Origin: Sphingomonas sp. ATCC 31555
Lineage (GTDB): Bacteria; Pseudomonadota; Alphaproteobacteria; Sphingomonadales; Sphingomonadaceae
Reading direction: 5' to 3'
Assembly: GCF_000282895.1 (NCBI RefSeq)
Contig: NZ_ALBQ01000019.1
Location: 1 to 43,561 of the forward strand
Length of the DNA stretch: 43,561 nucleotides
Within the stretch, counting starts at the first letter, position 1. Every line of letters begins with the position of its first letter. The translations under genes and the position numbers were made by a program. This document shows positions 33,278 to 42,505 of the stretch, piece by piece. The notes beneath the pieces were generated by a model. The model was not told the origin of the DNA. It searched no databases and saw only the letters and a list, made by a program, of their open reading frames with translations.

Positions 33278-34900
33278 ATGGGGAAGGATTGTACGTTCGG
33301 CCGGTTTGTTGTGCTGCTACTTGCTGGCGGATCGGTTTTTTTTGGCGGATCGGCTGCGGCGCAGACACAGGTCGACATTCCACACGAGCTTCAGAGCGAC
33401 ATTCTGGTGCGCAGCGAGCGCATGCCCGCTGCCGAAGCGCCGCGATCCGCTACCTGCGAGACGCTGGCGCGGAACCCGTATTTTGCCGCGCTCAGCACCA
33501 CGGCTGTCGCGAACGGCGTGCTCGGCCCGCCCGTGCATCTGCCAACGCGCATGCCCCGCAATCCCGATTACAGCGCGCCGCCGCTCGTGCCGGTGGGTTC
33601 GCCGCTGCCGACGCCGCCGAAAAGCCGCTTCGGCACGGCAGCGCTTTTTTCCGGCTTCATCGATTCGACCGCCAGCCTGCCGACGTCGATTGGTGACGAC
33701 AGCAATGCTGGTGCAAATCCCTTGGCCCGTGCGTCGCTCGACGATATCGCCGCGATCTGTCGCGCCAGCTATCAGCCGAACGGCGGCAGTCCCGAAGTGA
33801 CCGGCCGGCCGCTCACCATCCCGGTCGACTATGCAGGCCCGACGCAGAAGACCGATGCAAGCCTGTTCCGCACCGGCCGCGACACCAGCCTGCCGATCGC
33901 GCTCCTGTTGTTCGATCAGCGGCGCTTCGCCGAATCGCTGCCCTGGTTCAAAAAGGCGGTAAACAAGCTGTCGTTCCAGACCGGCGGCGACGAGGCCGCG
34001 CTCTATCTCGGCAAGCTCTACCTGATGGGGCTGGGGGAACAGAGCGATCCGGCGGAGGGGGTGCGCTGGCTTGAAAGGGCGGCAACGGCGCGATTCAACC
34101 CGATCACCGATATACCTGTATTCGATCCCGATCAGCCCGCGCTCAACACCGCTTCGGGCGAGGCCGCGGTCATTCTCGGGAACCTCTACCGCACCGGGTA
34201 TCGGGGCATCCCCAAGGATCCCCAAGCCTCGCGCAAGTGGTTCGACCGTGCTTGGGATGTTGGGCATGTGCCCGCCGCCAAGATGCTGGGCGATATCTAC
34301 TTCGACGGAGCAGACGGTAGCCGGGATGTAGCCAAGGCCGTTGCTTATTACCGGCGGGCGGCAAAGCTGGACCTTCCCGCGGCGCAAGTGGCGCTCGCCC
34401 GCATATTGGAAACCGGCGACGATGGTGTGAAGCGCGACGAGCGCGAAGCGTTCGCCTGGTACCAGGCCGCGGCGCGCCACGAAAACGCCGACGCGCTTTA
34501 CGCGCTTGCCCGTGCCTATGATCTCGGTCGGGGGGTGAAGGCCGATCCCGAACAGTCGATCGGCCTCTACAAGCGCGCGGCGCTGGCCGGGAATGCCGCC
34601 GCAATGGTCGCGCTCGGCACCTATTTCTACGAAGGCAAGCAGGTGGCGAAAGATGATGCCATCGCGCGCCGCTGGTTCGAACAGGGCGCCCATCGCGGCG
34701 ATGCCGACGGCATGGTCGATCTCGCCGCGATGCAGATCCAGGGCCAGGGCGGCGACAAGGACATGGTCAACGCCTGGGTCTGGCTCACGCGCGCGGCAGC
34801 GCTGCAGCACCAGGCCGCACCCGCCGCCGTTGCCGCGCTCGAGCGGCGGATGAGCCCGGCCGAACGCGCCGCGGCGCAGGCCTCGCTCACCCGCCGCTGA
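33278..34900 (+). CDS. Secreted Sel1/TPR-repeat protein
   Basis: A 540-residue protein with a signal peptide (FVVLLLAGGSVFFGGSAAAQ, about residues 10-29), an unremarkable Pro-rich N-terminal part, and at least seven Sel1-like repeats from about residue 230 to the C-terminus (for example AAVILGNLYRTGYRGIPKD, AAKMLGDIYFDGADGSRD, AQVALARILETGDDGVKRD, ADALYALARAYDLGRGVKAD). Such repeats form alpha-solenoids for protein binding, and periplasmic members often work in envelope stress or polysaccharide systems. No partner can be named from the context. An AGGCAGG site precedes ATG 33278. The stop is 4 bp from the convergent dehydrogenase stop. Confidence 0.87.
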   Translation: MGKDCTFGRFVVLLLAGGSVFFGGSAAAQTQVDIPHELQSDILVRSERMPAAEAPRSATCETLARNPYFAALSTTAVANGVLGPPVHLPTRMPRNPDYSAPPLVPVGSPLPTPPKSRFGTAALFSGFIDSTASLPTSIGDDSNAGANPLARASLDDIAAICRASYQPNGGSPEVTGRPLTIPVDYAGPTQKTDASLFRTGRDTSLPIALLLFDQRRFAESLPWFKKAVNKLSFQTGGDEAALYLGKLYLMGLGEQSDPAEGVRWLERAATARFNPITDIPVFDPDQPALNTASGEAAVILGNLYRTGYRGIPKDPQASRKWFDRAWDVGHVPAAKMLGDIYFDGADGSRDVAKAVAYYRRAAKLDLPAAQVALARILETGDDGVKRDEREAFAWYQAAARHENADALYALARAYDLGRGVKADPEQSIGLYKRAALAGNAAAMVALGTYFYEGKQVAKDDAIARRWFEQGAHRGDADGMVDLAAMQIQGQGGDKDMVNAWVWLTRAAALQHQAAPAAVAALERRMSPAERAAAQASLTRR

Positions 34901-34904
34901 GCGG

Positions 34905-35957
34905 TCACGCGCCCATCGATGCGATGTCGATGACGAAACGGTACTTAACGTCGCTCTTCAGCATGCGCGCATAGGCGGCCTCGATCTCGTCGGCGCGGAT
35001 CATCTCGATCTCGGCGACGATGCCGTGCTCGGCGCAGAAATCGAGCATTTCCTGCGTCTCGGCGATGCCGCCGATCAGCGATCCGGCGATCGAGCGCCGC
35101 TTGAAGATCAGCGCCGCGACGTTGGGCGAGGGATGGGCATGCTCGGGCACGCCCACCAGCGTCAGCGTGCCGTCGCGCTTCAGCAGCGCGGTGAACGCAT
35201 CCAGATCATGGCTTGCCGCGACCGTATCGAGGATGAAGTCGAAGCTGTTGGCGTGCGCCGCCATGGCTTCCGCGTCGCGCGAAACGACAACCTCGTCGGC
35301 GCCCAGCGCCAGCGCATCGGCGCGCTTGCTCTCGGAGGTGGTGAAGGCGACGACATGCGCGCCCAGCGCGTGCGCCAGCTTCACGCCCATATGGCCGAGC
35401 CCGCCGATGCCGACGATGCCCACCTTCTTGCCCGGCCCCACCTGCCAGTGGCGCAGCGGCGACCAGGTGGTGATGCCCGCGCAAAGCAGCGGCGCGACCG
35501 CGGCGAGATCCTCCTCGCCATGCGACACCTTCAGCACGAACTGGTCGCTGACGACGATGCGTTGCGAATAGCCGCCCAGCGTATGGCCGGGCGCATCCGG
35601 CGTCGGACCGTTATAGGTGCCGACAAAGCCATTCTCGCAATATTGCTCCAGCCCCTCGTCGCACGCGGCGCAGTGCTGGCAGCTGTCGACCATGCAGCCG
35701 ACACCCACCACGTCGCCGACCGCGAACTTGGCGACATGCTCGCCCACCGCGCTCACCCGGCCGACGATCTCGTGGCCCGGCACGCAGGGGTATAGCGTGC
35801 CTTCCCATTCGGACTTCACCTGGTGCAGGTCCGAGTGGCACACGCCACAATAGAGAATGTCGATCTGCACGTCGTGCGCACCCGGCGCGCGGCGTTCGAT
35901 GTCGATCGGTTCGAGCGGCTTGTCGGCGGCATAGGCGCCATAGGCTTTGGTGGCCAT
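34905..35957 (-). CDS. Zinc-dependent NAD(P) alcohol dehydrogenase (CAD/YahK type)
   Basis: A 350-residue zinc MDR. The catalytic zinc site CGVCHSDL (about residues 37-44) and GHEIVGRV, the structural zinc site GCMVDSCQHCAACDEGLEQYC (four Cys, about 93-113) and the Rossmann motif GIGGLGHMGVKLAHALGAHV are all present. The pattern is that of cinnamyl-alcohol-dehydrogenase-type enzymes such as YahK, broad-range aldehyde reductases preferring NADPH. AAGGGG precedes the ATG. It is divergent from the LysR-family gene at 36081, which may control it. Confidence 0.93.
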   Translation of the reverse strand: MATKAYGAYAADKPLEPIDIERRAPGAHDVQIDILYCGVCHSDLHQVKSEWEGTLYPCVPGHEIVGRVSAVGEHVAKFAVGDVVGVGCMVDSCQHCAACDEGLEQYCENGFVGTYNGPTPDAPGHTLGGYSQRIVVSDQFVLKVSHGEEDLAAVAPLLCAGITTWSPLRHWQVGPGKKVGIVGIGGLGHMGVKLAHALGAHVVAFTTSESKRADALALGADEVVVSRDAEAMAAHANSFDFILDTVAASHDLDAFTALLKRDGTLTLVGVPEHAHPSPNVAALIFKRRSIAGSLIGGIAETQEMLDFCAEHGIVAEIEMIRADEIEAAYARMLKSDVKYRFVIDIASMGA

Positions 35958-36051
35958 GCGGGATCCCCTTGGATGGTGGTAAAACGCGGGGCCGAACGGC
36001 CCCTGTCCGCTGATATGGGGCGCCGGCGATCCTGCGATTAGCCGCTGGAAT

Positions 36052-36061
36052 CTGCATGCAG
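36052..36061. promoter_or_regulatory. Perfect palindrome in the adh-lysR intergenic region
   Basis: CTGCATGCAG is a perfect 10-bp palindrome 20 bp before the lysR start. It could be part of the LysR regulator's recognition region; the call rests on symmetry and position only. Confidence 0.35.
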
Positions 36062-36064
36062 TGT

Positions 36065-36077
36065 TGAATAGAGTTCA
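36065..36077. promoter_or_regulatory. LysR-type T-N11-A box
   Basis: TGAATAGAGTTCA has the T-N11-A form with inverted TGAA/TTCA ends, as bound by LysR-family regulators. It ends 3 bp before the lysR start codon, so binding would block its own transcription. Confidence 0.5.
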
Positions 36078-36080
36078 GCA

Positions 36081-36980
36081 ATGAACCGCCAGCAACTGTC
36101 CGAACTCGCTGCCTTCCTTGCCGTCGCCCGCCAGCGTAGCTTCACCCGCGCGGCGGCGCAGAGCGGCGTCACGCCTTCCGCCCTCAGCCATGCGATGCGC
36201 GGGCTGGAGGAACGGCTGGGCGTGCGCCTGCTCCACCGCACGACCCGCAGCGTCAATCTCACCGAGGCTGGGGAACGGCTGTTCGCCACGCTCGCCCCCC
36301 GGCTGGACGAGATCGAGGCGGAGGTGGCGGCGCTCAGCGCGTTGCGCGACAAGCCCGCCGGCCTCGTCCGGATCAGCGCCGACGAACATTCGCTGAAGAC
36401 GCTGCTCTGGCCGCGCCTCACCCCGGTCCTGCGCGAGTTCCCGGACATTCGGGTCGAGATCGATACCGACTATCGCCTCACCGATATCGTCGCGGAGCGG
36501 TTCGATGCCGGTGTGCGCTTCGGCGACATCATCGCCAAGGACATGGTGGCCGTGCCGATCGGCCCGGATGCGCGAATGCTCGCGATCGCTTCTCCGGCCT
36601 ATTTCGATCGCGCCGGCCGGCCGCAGGCGATTGAGGATCTCACCGCCCATGCCTGCATCAACCTGCGCCTGCCCACCTATGGTGGTCTCTACGCCTGGGA
36701 ATTCGAAGAGGACGGCCGCGAACGCAAGGTCTGGGTAGACGGGCCCCTCACCTTCTCCTCGGTCTTCCCCATCCTGCGCGCGGCGCTCGACGGCTTCGGC
36801 ATCGCCTGCCTACCCGATGCGGTGGTGCAGCCGCATTTGGCAACCGGCGCGCTGGAAGCGGTGCTGACCCGCTTCTCGCCGCCCTTTGCCGGCTATCACC
36901 TTTATTATCCCAGCCGCCGCCAGCCGACCCCCGCCTTCGCGCTGCTGGTAGATCGGTTGCGCTGGCGCGGCGATGGTTGA
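36081..36980 (+). CDS. LysR family transcriptional regulator
   Basis: A 299-residue regulator. The N-terminal winged helix (LSELAAFLAVARQRSFTRAAAQSGVTPSALSHAMRGLEERLGVRLLHRTTRSVNLTEAGERL, residues ~5-68) is classic LysR, followed by a co-inducer domain ending in the common LRRR-like tail region. It probably belongs to the large AaeR/PgrR-like group. It is divergent from the alcohol dehydrogenase (123-bp gap), which is the usual arrangement of a LysR regulator with its target. Confidence 0.93.
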   Translation: MNRQQLSELAAFLAVARQRSFTRAAAQSGVTPSALSHAMRGLEERLGVRLLHRTTRSVNLTEAGERLFATLAPRLDEIEAEVAALSALRDKPAGLVRISADEHSLKTLLWPRLTPVLREFPDIRVEIDTDYRLTDIVAERFDAGVRFGDIIAKDMVAVPIGPDARMLAIASPAYFDRAGRPQAIEDLTAHACINLRLPTYGGLYAWEFEEDGRERKVWVDGPLTFSSVFPILRAALDGFGIACLPDAVVQPHLATGALEAVLTRFSPPFAGYHLYYPSRRQPTPAFALLVDRLRWRGDG

Positions 36981-37016
36981 GGCTTGGGGCGGGAACCGGC
37001 AGCATCGCGCGAGGAC

Positions 37017-37044
37017 CGTCACGCGGGCGAAAGCCGGGATGACG
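37017..37044. repeat. Single palindromic repeat unit, copy C
   Basis: CGTCACGCGGGC and GCCGGGATGACG form one imperfect mini-hairpin around GAAA, similar to a single arm of the repeats at 1857-1953 and 32417-32510. No partner arm is seen nearby. Confidence 0.55.
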
Positions 37045-37169
37045 CGGTAAGACAGCATACGTCCTTAATCAGCGCAGCTTGGTATAAGACCATGCCGCGC
37101 TGTTCGGCGTGCTCCGGCTATGGCAGTCTGATCCGCCAGCCATTCCAAGCCGATATCGGGAGAGATGCC

Positions 37170-37655
37170 GTGAAGACCCTTGTTTGTGCCTGCGCCCTTG
37201 CCGCGGCGGCGCTGCTGCCCCTTTCGGCCTCTGCGCAGACTGCCACTGATGCGACCGCCTTCGCCGGCGCCAAGGATGTCCAGGCCCAGATTCGCGCCAT
37301 GCTGGCGGAGATGAAGCCCGACCAGGGCTTTATGTGGCGTCCGCTGGTCCGCGACGGCGCGCAGATCGCGGCGATCGAGATATGGAAGAAGCCCGGTAAG
37401 CCCGCGGTCCACCCTGCCGACGGCGAATATGCCATCGTGCTGGAAGGTGCTGGCACGCTCGTTTCCGGCGGCACCCTCGCCGATCCGGAAACGCGCCGCG
37501 CCGATCTGGTCGAAGGGAGCCGCATCGACGGCGGCACCAGCCGCCCGCTTGCCCCCGGCGACGTCCTGCTCGTTCCGGCCGGCGTGCCCCACTGGTTCGG
37601 CATCACCGGGCAACGGCTGGTGCTACTGGGAATCAAGCTGCCCAAGGGGAAGTGA
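37170..37655 (+). CDS. Exported cupin-domain protein
   Basis: A 161-residue protein with a signal peptide (residues 1-21, ending ASAQ) and a cupin barrel: motif 1 region KPGKPAVHPADGEYAIVLEGAGTLVSGG and motif 2 PGDVLLVPAGVPHWFGI (about residues 131-147) with a metal-binding His. The substrate is unknown. The GTG start (37170) has GGGAGAG at suitable spacing; the longer frame upstream runs through the palindromic repeat and is not used. Transcribed separately after the LysR gene. Confidence 0.85.
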   Translation: MKTLVCACALAAAALLPLSASAQTATDATAFAGAKDVQAQIRAMLAEMKPDQGFMWRPLVRDGAQIAAIEIWKKPGKPAVHPADGEYAIVLEGAGTLVSGGTLADPETRRADLVEGSRIDGGTSRPLAPGDVLLVPAGVPHWFGITGQRLVLLGIKLPKGK

Positions 37656-37836
37656 CCCGAATTCCTCCCCGGGCGAGTCTCGGGAAGGGGAACCGCGGCT
37701 GCCAGCGAGAGCGGAGGGGCCACGCCGCCAGGCGCGGGCTCGTTCATCCGACGGAGCCGCCGCGTCTCGCGTCGTCCCGCCCCGTGTGCGCACGCAAATG
37801 TTCCACCTTCCCGTGCAGGGGGAAGCATGACGTCCG

Positions 37837-40413
37837 CTACCGCTCCAGCAGGCCTTCCAGCATCCGGCCCATATTCACTGCGGTGTACGGCTTCTGCAGC
37901 ACCGGCACGCCGGCATGCTCCTCGCCCAGCTGCAGCTGCTCGCCATAGCCGGTGGCGAAGGCATAGGGCATGCCTTCCGCCCGCAGCCGGTCGGCGATCG
38001 GCAAGCTCGTCTCCGCACCCAGATTGACGTCGAGGATCGCGACATCGAACGTGCCGGCGTCGATCTCCTCCATCGCAGCGCTGATCGACGCCACCGTCAC
38101 CACCCGCTCGGCGCCCAGCCGCGCCAGAATGTCCTCGGCGTCCATGGCGATGATCAGGCTGTCTTCCACCAGCAGCACCTGGCCCTTCAGCACCGGCCGC
38201 AGCGTGCCGTCGCTCACCACCGGCACCGGTTCTTCCACGCTCTTGCCGTGCTTCGCCGTGGCTTCGCCGTCCAGCACCACGTGCCGCGCCGGGATGCAGA
38301 ACTCTGCCTCCAGCCCGGTCAGCGGGTACCGCACCACCGCCTTGCCGCCCAGGTCGTACGGTACCGATCGCTGGATGATCGTCGTGCCGAAACCCTGCCG
38401 CGTCGGCGGCTGCACCGCCGGCCCGCCGCGCTCGCGCCATTCGATGCGGCAATCGCCGTCGGCATCCAGCCACCAGCGCACCGATACGATGCCGCTGTCG
38501 GAAAGTGCGCCATATTTGGCGGAGTTGGTCATCAGCTCGTGGAACACCAGCGCCAGCGTCGAAAAGGCGGCCGGGCGCAGCAGCACCATCGGCCCATCCT
38601 GCTCCAGCCGGCCGGAACGCTCGCCCAGATAGGCGGCGGCCTCGGTGCGCAGCAACCGGCCCATCGGCGCCGGCGCCCAATTATCCTCGGTGATCTGGTC
38701 GTGCGCACGGGCGAGCGCTTCGATTCGCCCTTCCAGCAGTCGGATATAGGCGGCGGCATCGATTCCCGGCGCGCGCGACTGGCGCACCAGCCCGCGGATC
38801 AGGCCCAGAATGTTGCGCACCCGGTGGTTCAGCTCGGCGATCAGCAGTTCCTGCCGTTCGGACGCACGCTGCCGTTCTTCCTGCGCGTCGTCGGACAGGC
38901 GCAGCACAACTTCGATCAGCGAGGCGCGCAGCACTTCGGCGATGCGCATCTCGGCCTCGGTGAACGGCAACGATCGGCCGCGGACTTCCTGGCTCCATGC
39001 CTCGAAGCTCTGCCGCGGTGTCAGTCGGGCGCCGTGCGGCCCCAGTTCCACCGGCTTGTGCGGGTCGCCCGCCCAGGTCACCGAACGCACCATTTCCTGA
39101 CGGAACAGCAGCACATAGTCGCGCGGGCTCCGGCTGATCGGGATCGCCAGCAGCCCCGCGCCGATATCGGCATAGTCCGCCGCCTGCGGCAGCACATCGG
39201 CGAGATGGTCGGTCGCGAACACCCGGCCGGATGCCATCGCGTTCAGCCGCCGCACAATCGTCGCGAAGGATGCGGGCGGCGGGGTGACGCCGCTATACGC
39301 CACCTTGCCGCCGATCCAGATCGCGATGCCGTCGCACGGCACCACTTCGCGTAGCCGGCTGCCCAGCCATTCGGGATCGTCGAGCAGCCCGCCGTCGCTC
39401 GCCACCGCCGCCAGCAGCCGGTCGCTCGTCGCGCGCGCCGCCGCTTCATAGGCGGAAAGCTCCTTGCGCTCGCGGCTCTCCAGCTTCAGCGCGAACATCT
39501 GGCCGAACAGCTCGGCCATCGATCGCCGTTCGAATCCGGGGCAGCGCGGCCCGCCATAATGATGGCAGGCGAACAGGCCCCACAGTTTCCCTTCGACGAT
39601 GATCGAGATCGACAGGGATGCTTTCACCCCCATGTTCTTCAGATATTCGATATGGATCGGCGATACCGATCGCAGCACTGAGAGCGACAGGTCGATCAGC
39701 GCGCCGGTTTCGTCGCGCTGCGGCAGGATCGGCACCGGTTCGCTATGCACGTCGGCGATGATCCGGAACGGCGTGCGCAGATACAGTTTGCGCGCCTGGG
39801 CGGGAATGTCGGTCGCCGGATAGCGCAGGTCCAGGAAGCTGCCGATGCCGCTGCGCGCCGCCTCCGCCACCACCACGCCCGATCCGTCGCGTTCGAAGCG
39901 ATAGACCATCACCCGGTCGAACCCGGTCAGCGCCCGCACCTGCCGCGCGCCTTCGCGGAAGAAATCGGCCAGCGTCGCCTTCTCGTCCAGCCGGCCCATC
40001 ATCGCGCGCAGCGTGCTGGCGGTATCGCCCGCCGAGTCCGCCGTGCACGGCTCGCCTTCGACGATGATCGAATCGCCGCTGACGTGCAGCGCCAGGTCAT
40101 AGGCCTGGCTGTGCCCGCGCAGTGCCTTGATCCCGAACAGCCGCTCCAGCGCATCCTCGCCGCGCAGCAGCGTCAGCCGGTTGCGCAGCGCGTGGATCGC
40201 ATCGTCCTCGAAATAGGTGCTGGCATGGGTGCCCAGCATCTCTTCCGCCGGCAGGTCGAAATAGCGCGGCATGTTGGCCGAGGCGCGCTGGATCAGCCAA
40301 TCGCTCGAGAACGCGATCAGGAAGCCGAAGGGTTGAATTGCTCCCAGCTGGTGGATCGGTTCGCGATCACAATTGGTCAGGTCGACCTGGAATACGCCGT
40401 CGTCTAACGCCAC
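37837..40413 (-). CDS. bphP: Bacteriophytochrome: PAS-GAF-PHY, HWE histidine kinase, receiver domain
   Basis: An 858-residue photoreceptor kinase. Cys15 (LTNCDREPIHQLGAIQPFG) is the biliverdin attachment site; the GAF domain has YPATDIPAQARKLY and CHHYGG chromophore-pocket motifs; the PHY tongue has LTPRQSF (PRxSF). The kinase is of the HWE type, with phosphorylated His530 in ELNHRVRNI, and the C-terminus is a receiver with phospho-acceptor Asp795 (ILDVNLG). It would sense red/far-red light with bound biliverdin. It starts at GTG 40413, directly after the haem oxygenase stop (TGAGTG), so chromophore and sensor are made together. No separate response regulator lies nearby; the receiver is built in. 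Confidence 0.95.
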   Translation of the reverse strand: MALDDGVFQVDLTNCDREPIHQLGAIQPFGFLIAFSSDWLIQRASANMPRYFDLPAEEMLGTHASTYFEDDAIHALRNRLTLLRGEDALERLFGIKALRGHSQAYDLALHVSGDSIIVEGEPCTADSAGDTASTLRAMMGRLDEKATLADFFREGARQVRALTGFDRVMVYRFERDGSGVVVAEAARSGIGSFLDLRYPATDIPAQARKLYLRTPFRIIADVHSEPVPILPQRDETGALIDLSLSVLRSVSPIHIEYLKNMGVKASLSISIIVEGKLWGLFACHHYGGPRCPGFERRSMAELFGQMFALKLESRERKELSAYEAAARATSDRLLAAVASDGGLLDDPEWLGSRLREVVPCDGIAIWIGGKVAYSGVTPPPASFATIVRRLNAMASGRVFATDHLADVLPQAADYADIGAGLLAIPISRSPRDYVLLFRQEMVRSVTWAGDPHKPVELGPHGARLTPRQSFEAWSQEVRGRSLPFTEAEMRIAEVLRASLIEVVLRLSDDAQEERQRASERQELLIAELNHRVRNILGLIRGLVRQSRAPGIDAAAYIRLLEGRIEALARAHDQITEDNWAPAPMGRLLRTEAAAYLGERSGRLEQDGPMVLLRPAAFSTLALVFHELMTNSAKYGALSDSGIVSVRWWLDADGDCRIEWRERGGPAVQPPTRQGFGTTIIQRSVPYDLGGKAVVRYPLTGLEAEFCIPARHVVLDGEATAKHGKSVEEPVPVVSDGTLRPVLKGQVLLVEDSLIIAMDAEDILARLGAERVVTVASISAAMEEIDAGTFDVAILDVNLGAETSLPIADRLRAEGMPYAFATGYGEQLQLGEEHAGVPVLQKPYTAVNMGRMLEGLLER

Positions 40414-40959
40414 TCAACTCACCTTGCCCAGCCACCTTGCCCCGGCGGCCTCGAACCGACCGAAGGTCTGGTTGGCGGCAGTGACGGCGACGTCCACTAA
40501 TGTCGGATCGTATAACAACGAATCAAGTTTCGCCAGCAATTCTGGCCACATATGCGATGGCTGAGGACTCGCCAGATAGGCTTTCGGCCAGTGCTCCGGC
40601 ACCGATCGCACCAAGAAGCGCCCGCCGAGCCGCGATCCTTCCAGCACGTAGAGCATGCCCGCCATCGCGGCCGGTTCCGGTACGGAATCGCCCGTTTCGG
40701 CCGGCGCGGGCGTGATGCCCAGCGCGTCCAGATCGGCAAGGATCTCGTCGCCACGCCGCCGCTGCGGCCAGTCTGCCGTCAGCGCCTCGGCGCCGCCGCG
40801 ATCGAGCAGCGCCTCCACCGGCAGCAGCGCTTCGGCATGTGCGGCGAGCAGCGCGGCATAGTCCGCGCGCCGCTGCAGGTCGAACCGCCCGAACAGCGCA
40901 TCGACGCGTTCATGCGCCGCGCTGGTCGCCTCGCGCAAACGGCGATGCGTCGGAGTCAC
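40414..40959 (-). CDS. bphO: Biliverdin-producing haem oxygenase
   Basis: A 181-residue haem oxygenase of the BphO/HemO-like bacterial type. A likely proximal haem ligand is the His in TSAAHERVDALFG (about residue 16), and the distal-helix motif YVLEGSRLGGRFLV (about 104-117) has the small glycines over the haem. It opens haem to biliverdin, the bacteriophytochrome chromophore, releasing CO and iron. It lies immediately upstream of bphP with no gap. The start is GTG 40959 without a clear ribosome site. Confidence 0.93.
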   Translation of the reverse strand: MTPTHRRLREATSAAHERVDALFGRFDLQRRADYAALLAAHAEALLPVEALLDRGGAEALTADWPQRRRGDEILADLDALGITPAPAETGDSVPEPAAMAGMLYVLEGSRLGGRFLVRSVPEHWPKAYLASPQPSHMWPELLAKLDSLLYDPTLVDVAVTAANQTFGRFEAAGARWLGKVS

Positions 40960-41046
40960 GCGGGCAGTTCGATCGGCAGAAGGGGATACACGACGGACAC
41001 AAAGCGCCTGTCCTATATCCGTTCCATTAGGGCCGATGCGGCTGCT

Positions 41047-42363
41047 TCACGCCGCGCCGAACACGCGGGCGAAGATCGTGTCGACATGGCGATAATGATA
41101 GCCCAGGTCGAACTTCTCTTCGATCACGTCCGGGCTCAGCGCCGCGGTGACTTCCGGATCGGCCTTGAGCAATTCCATCAGCGACAGTTCGCCGTCCGAT
41201 TCCCACACTTTCATCGCATTGCGCTGGACGAGGCGATAGGCGTCCTCGCGGCTCACGCCGGCCTGGGTCAGCGCCAGCAGCACGCGCTGCGAATGGACCA
41301 GGCCACCCATGCGATCGAGGTTCTTCTGCATGCGCACCGGATAGACCAGCAGCTTGTCGACCACGCCGGTCAGGCGGGCGAGCGCGAAGTCGAGCGTGAT
41401 CGTCGCGTCCGGGCCGATATAGCGCTCGACCGAGGAGTGGCTGATGTCGCGCTCGTGCCACAGCGCGACATTCTCCAGCGCTGGGGTGACATAGCCGCGC
41501 ACCATGCGGGCAAGGCCGGTCAGGTTCTCGGTCAGCACCGGATTGCGCTTGTGCGGCATCGCCGACGAGCCCTTCTGGCCGGGCGAGAAATACTCTTCCG
41601 CCTCCAGCACTTCGGTGCGCTGCAGGTGGCGGATCTCCACCGCGAGGCGCTCGATCGACGAAGCGATCACGCCCAGCGTCGCGAAGAACATCGCATGGCG
41701 ATCGCGCGGGATCACCTGGGTCGACACCGGCTCGACGCTCAGCCCCAGCTTCTCGGCGACATGCGCTTCGACGCGCGGATCGATGTTGGCGAAGGTGCCG
41801 ACCGCACCCGAAATCGCGCAGGTGGCGATGTCGGCGCGGGCGGCGAGCAGGCGCGCCTTGTTGCGCTGGAACTCGGCATGCGCCTCGGCGAGCTTGAGGC
41901 CGAAGGTGACCGGCTCGGCATGGATGCCGTGGCTGCGGCCGATCGTCGGCGTCATCTTGTGCTCGCGGGCGCGGCGCTCGAGCACTTCCAGCAGCGCGTC
42001 GATATCGGCGAGCAGCAGGTCGCTGGCGCGGGCGAGCTGGACCGCGAGGCAGGTGTCGAGCACGTCGGAGCTGGTCATGCCCTGGTGCATGAAGCGGGCT
42101 TCCTCGCCCACCTGCTCGGCCACCCAGGTCAGGAACGCGATCACGTCATGCTTGGTCACCGCCTCGATCGCGTCGATCGCGGCGACGTCGATCGCCGGCT
42201 TGGTCGCCCACCAGTCCCACAGCGCCTTGGCCGCGCTCTGCGGCACCACGCCCAGGTCGGCGAGCGCCTGCGTGGCGTGCGCCTCGATCTCGAACCAGAT
42301 GGCGAAGCGCGTCTCCGGCGACCAGATATCGGTCATCGCGGCGCGGGCATAACGGGGGACCAT
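41047..42363 (-). CDS. purB: Adenylosuccinate lyase
   Basis: A 438-residue enzyme from ATG 42363 (AAGGA about 6 bp upstream; the frame opens earlier without support). It has the fumarase/aspartase-superfamily signature SSAMPHKRNP (about residue 265), MTSSDVLDT and GRSHGIHAEPVTFG with the catalytic His. It cleaves SAICAR and adenylosuccinate to release fumarate in purine synthesis. The length and motifs are those of the short bacterial PurB type. It is divergent from the PH-domain gene; no other purine gene is in the window. Confidence 0.97.
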   Translation of the reverse strand: MVPRYARAAMTDIWSPETRFAIWFEIEAHATQALADLGVVPQSAAKALWDWWATKPAIDVAAIDAIEAVTKHDVIAFLTWVAEQVGEEARFMHQGMTSSDVLDTCLAVQLARASDLLLADIDALLEVLERRAREHKMTPTIGRSHGIHAEPVTFGLKLAEAHAEFQRNKARLLAARADIATCAISGAVGTFANIDPRVEAHVAEKLGLSVEPVSTQVIPRDRHAMFFATLGVIASSIERLAVEIRHLQRTEVLEAEEYFSPGQKGSSAMPHKRNPVLTENLTGLARMVRGYVTPALENVALWHERDISHSSVERYIGPDATITLDFALARLTGVVDKLLVYPVRMQKNLDRMGGLVHSQRVLLALTQAGVSREDAYRLVQRNAMKVWESDGELSLMELLKADPEVTAALSPDVIEEKFDLGYHYRHVDTIFARVFGAA

Positions 42364-42471
42364 GGCGTTCCTTCGTGCGGGAGGTTGGCGCCCGGCACGT
42401 CCGGGCGGAAACGACGCGGCCGCCCCTAGCAAGGACCGGCCATAGCGGCAACCGAGCGCCGCGCCCCTGCC

Positions 42472-42499
42472 TTGCGGCCGCGCCGGGCGCAGCTATGAT
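42472..42499 (+). promoter_or_regulatory. Promoter, possibly driving a leaderless PH-domain transcript
   Basis: -35-like TTGCGG (42472-42477), a 16-bp spacer and a near-consensus -10 TATGAT (42494-42499). A start 7 bases after the -10 would fall on the A of the ATG at 42506, with no room for a ribosome site. Confidence 0.55.
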
Positions 42500-42505
42500 G
42501 GCGCC

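Noticed and set aside
37656..37836. Possible gene or sRNA between cupin and bphP
   Set aside because: Only degenerate C/G-tract repeat material and short frames; no promoter or convincing fold.
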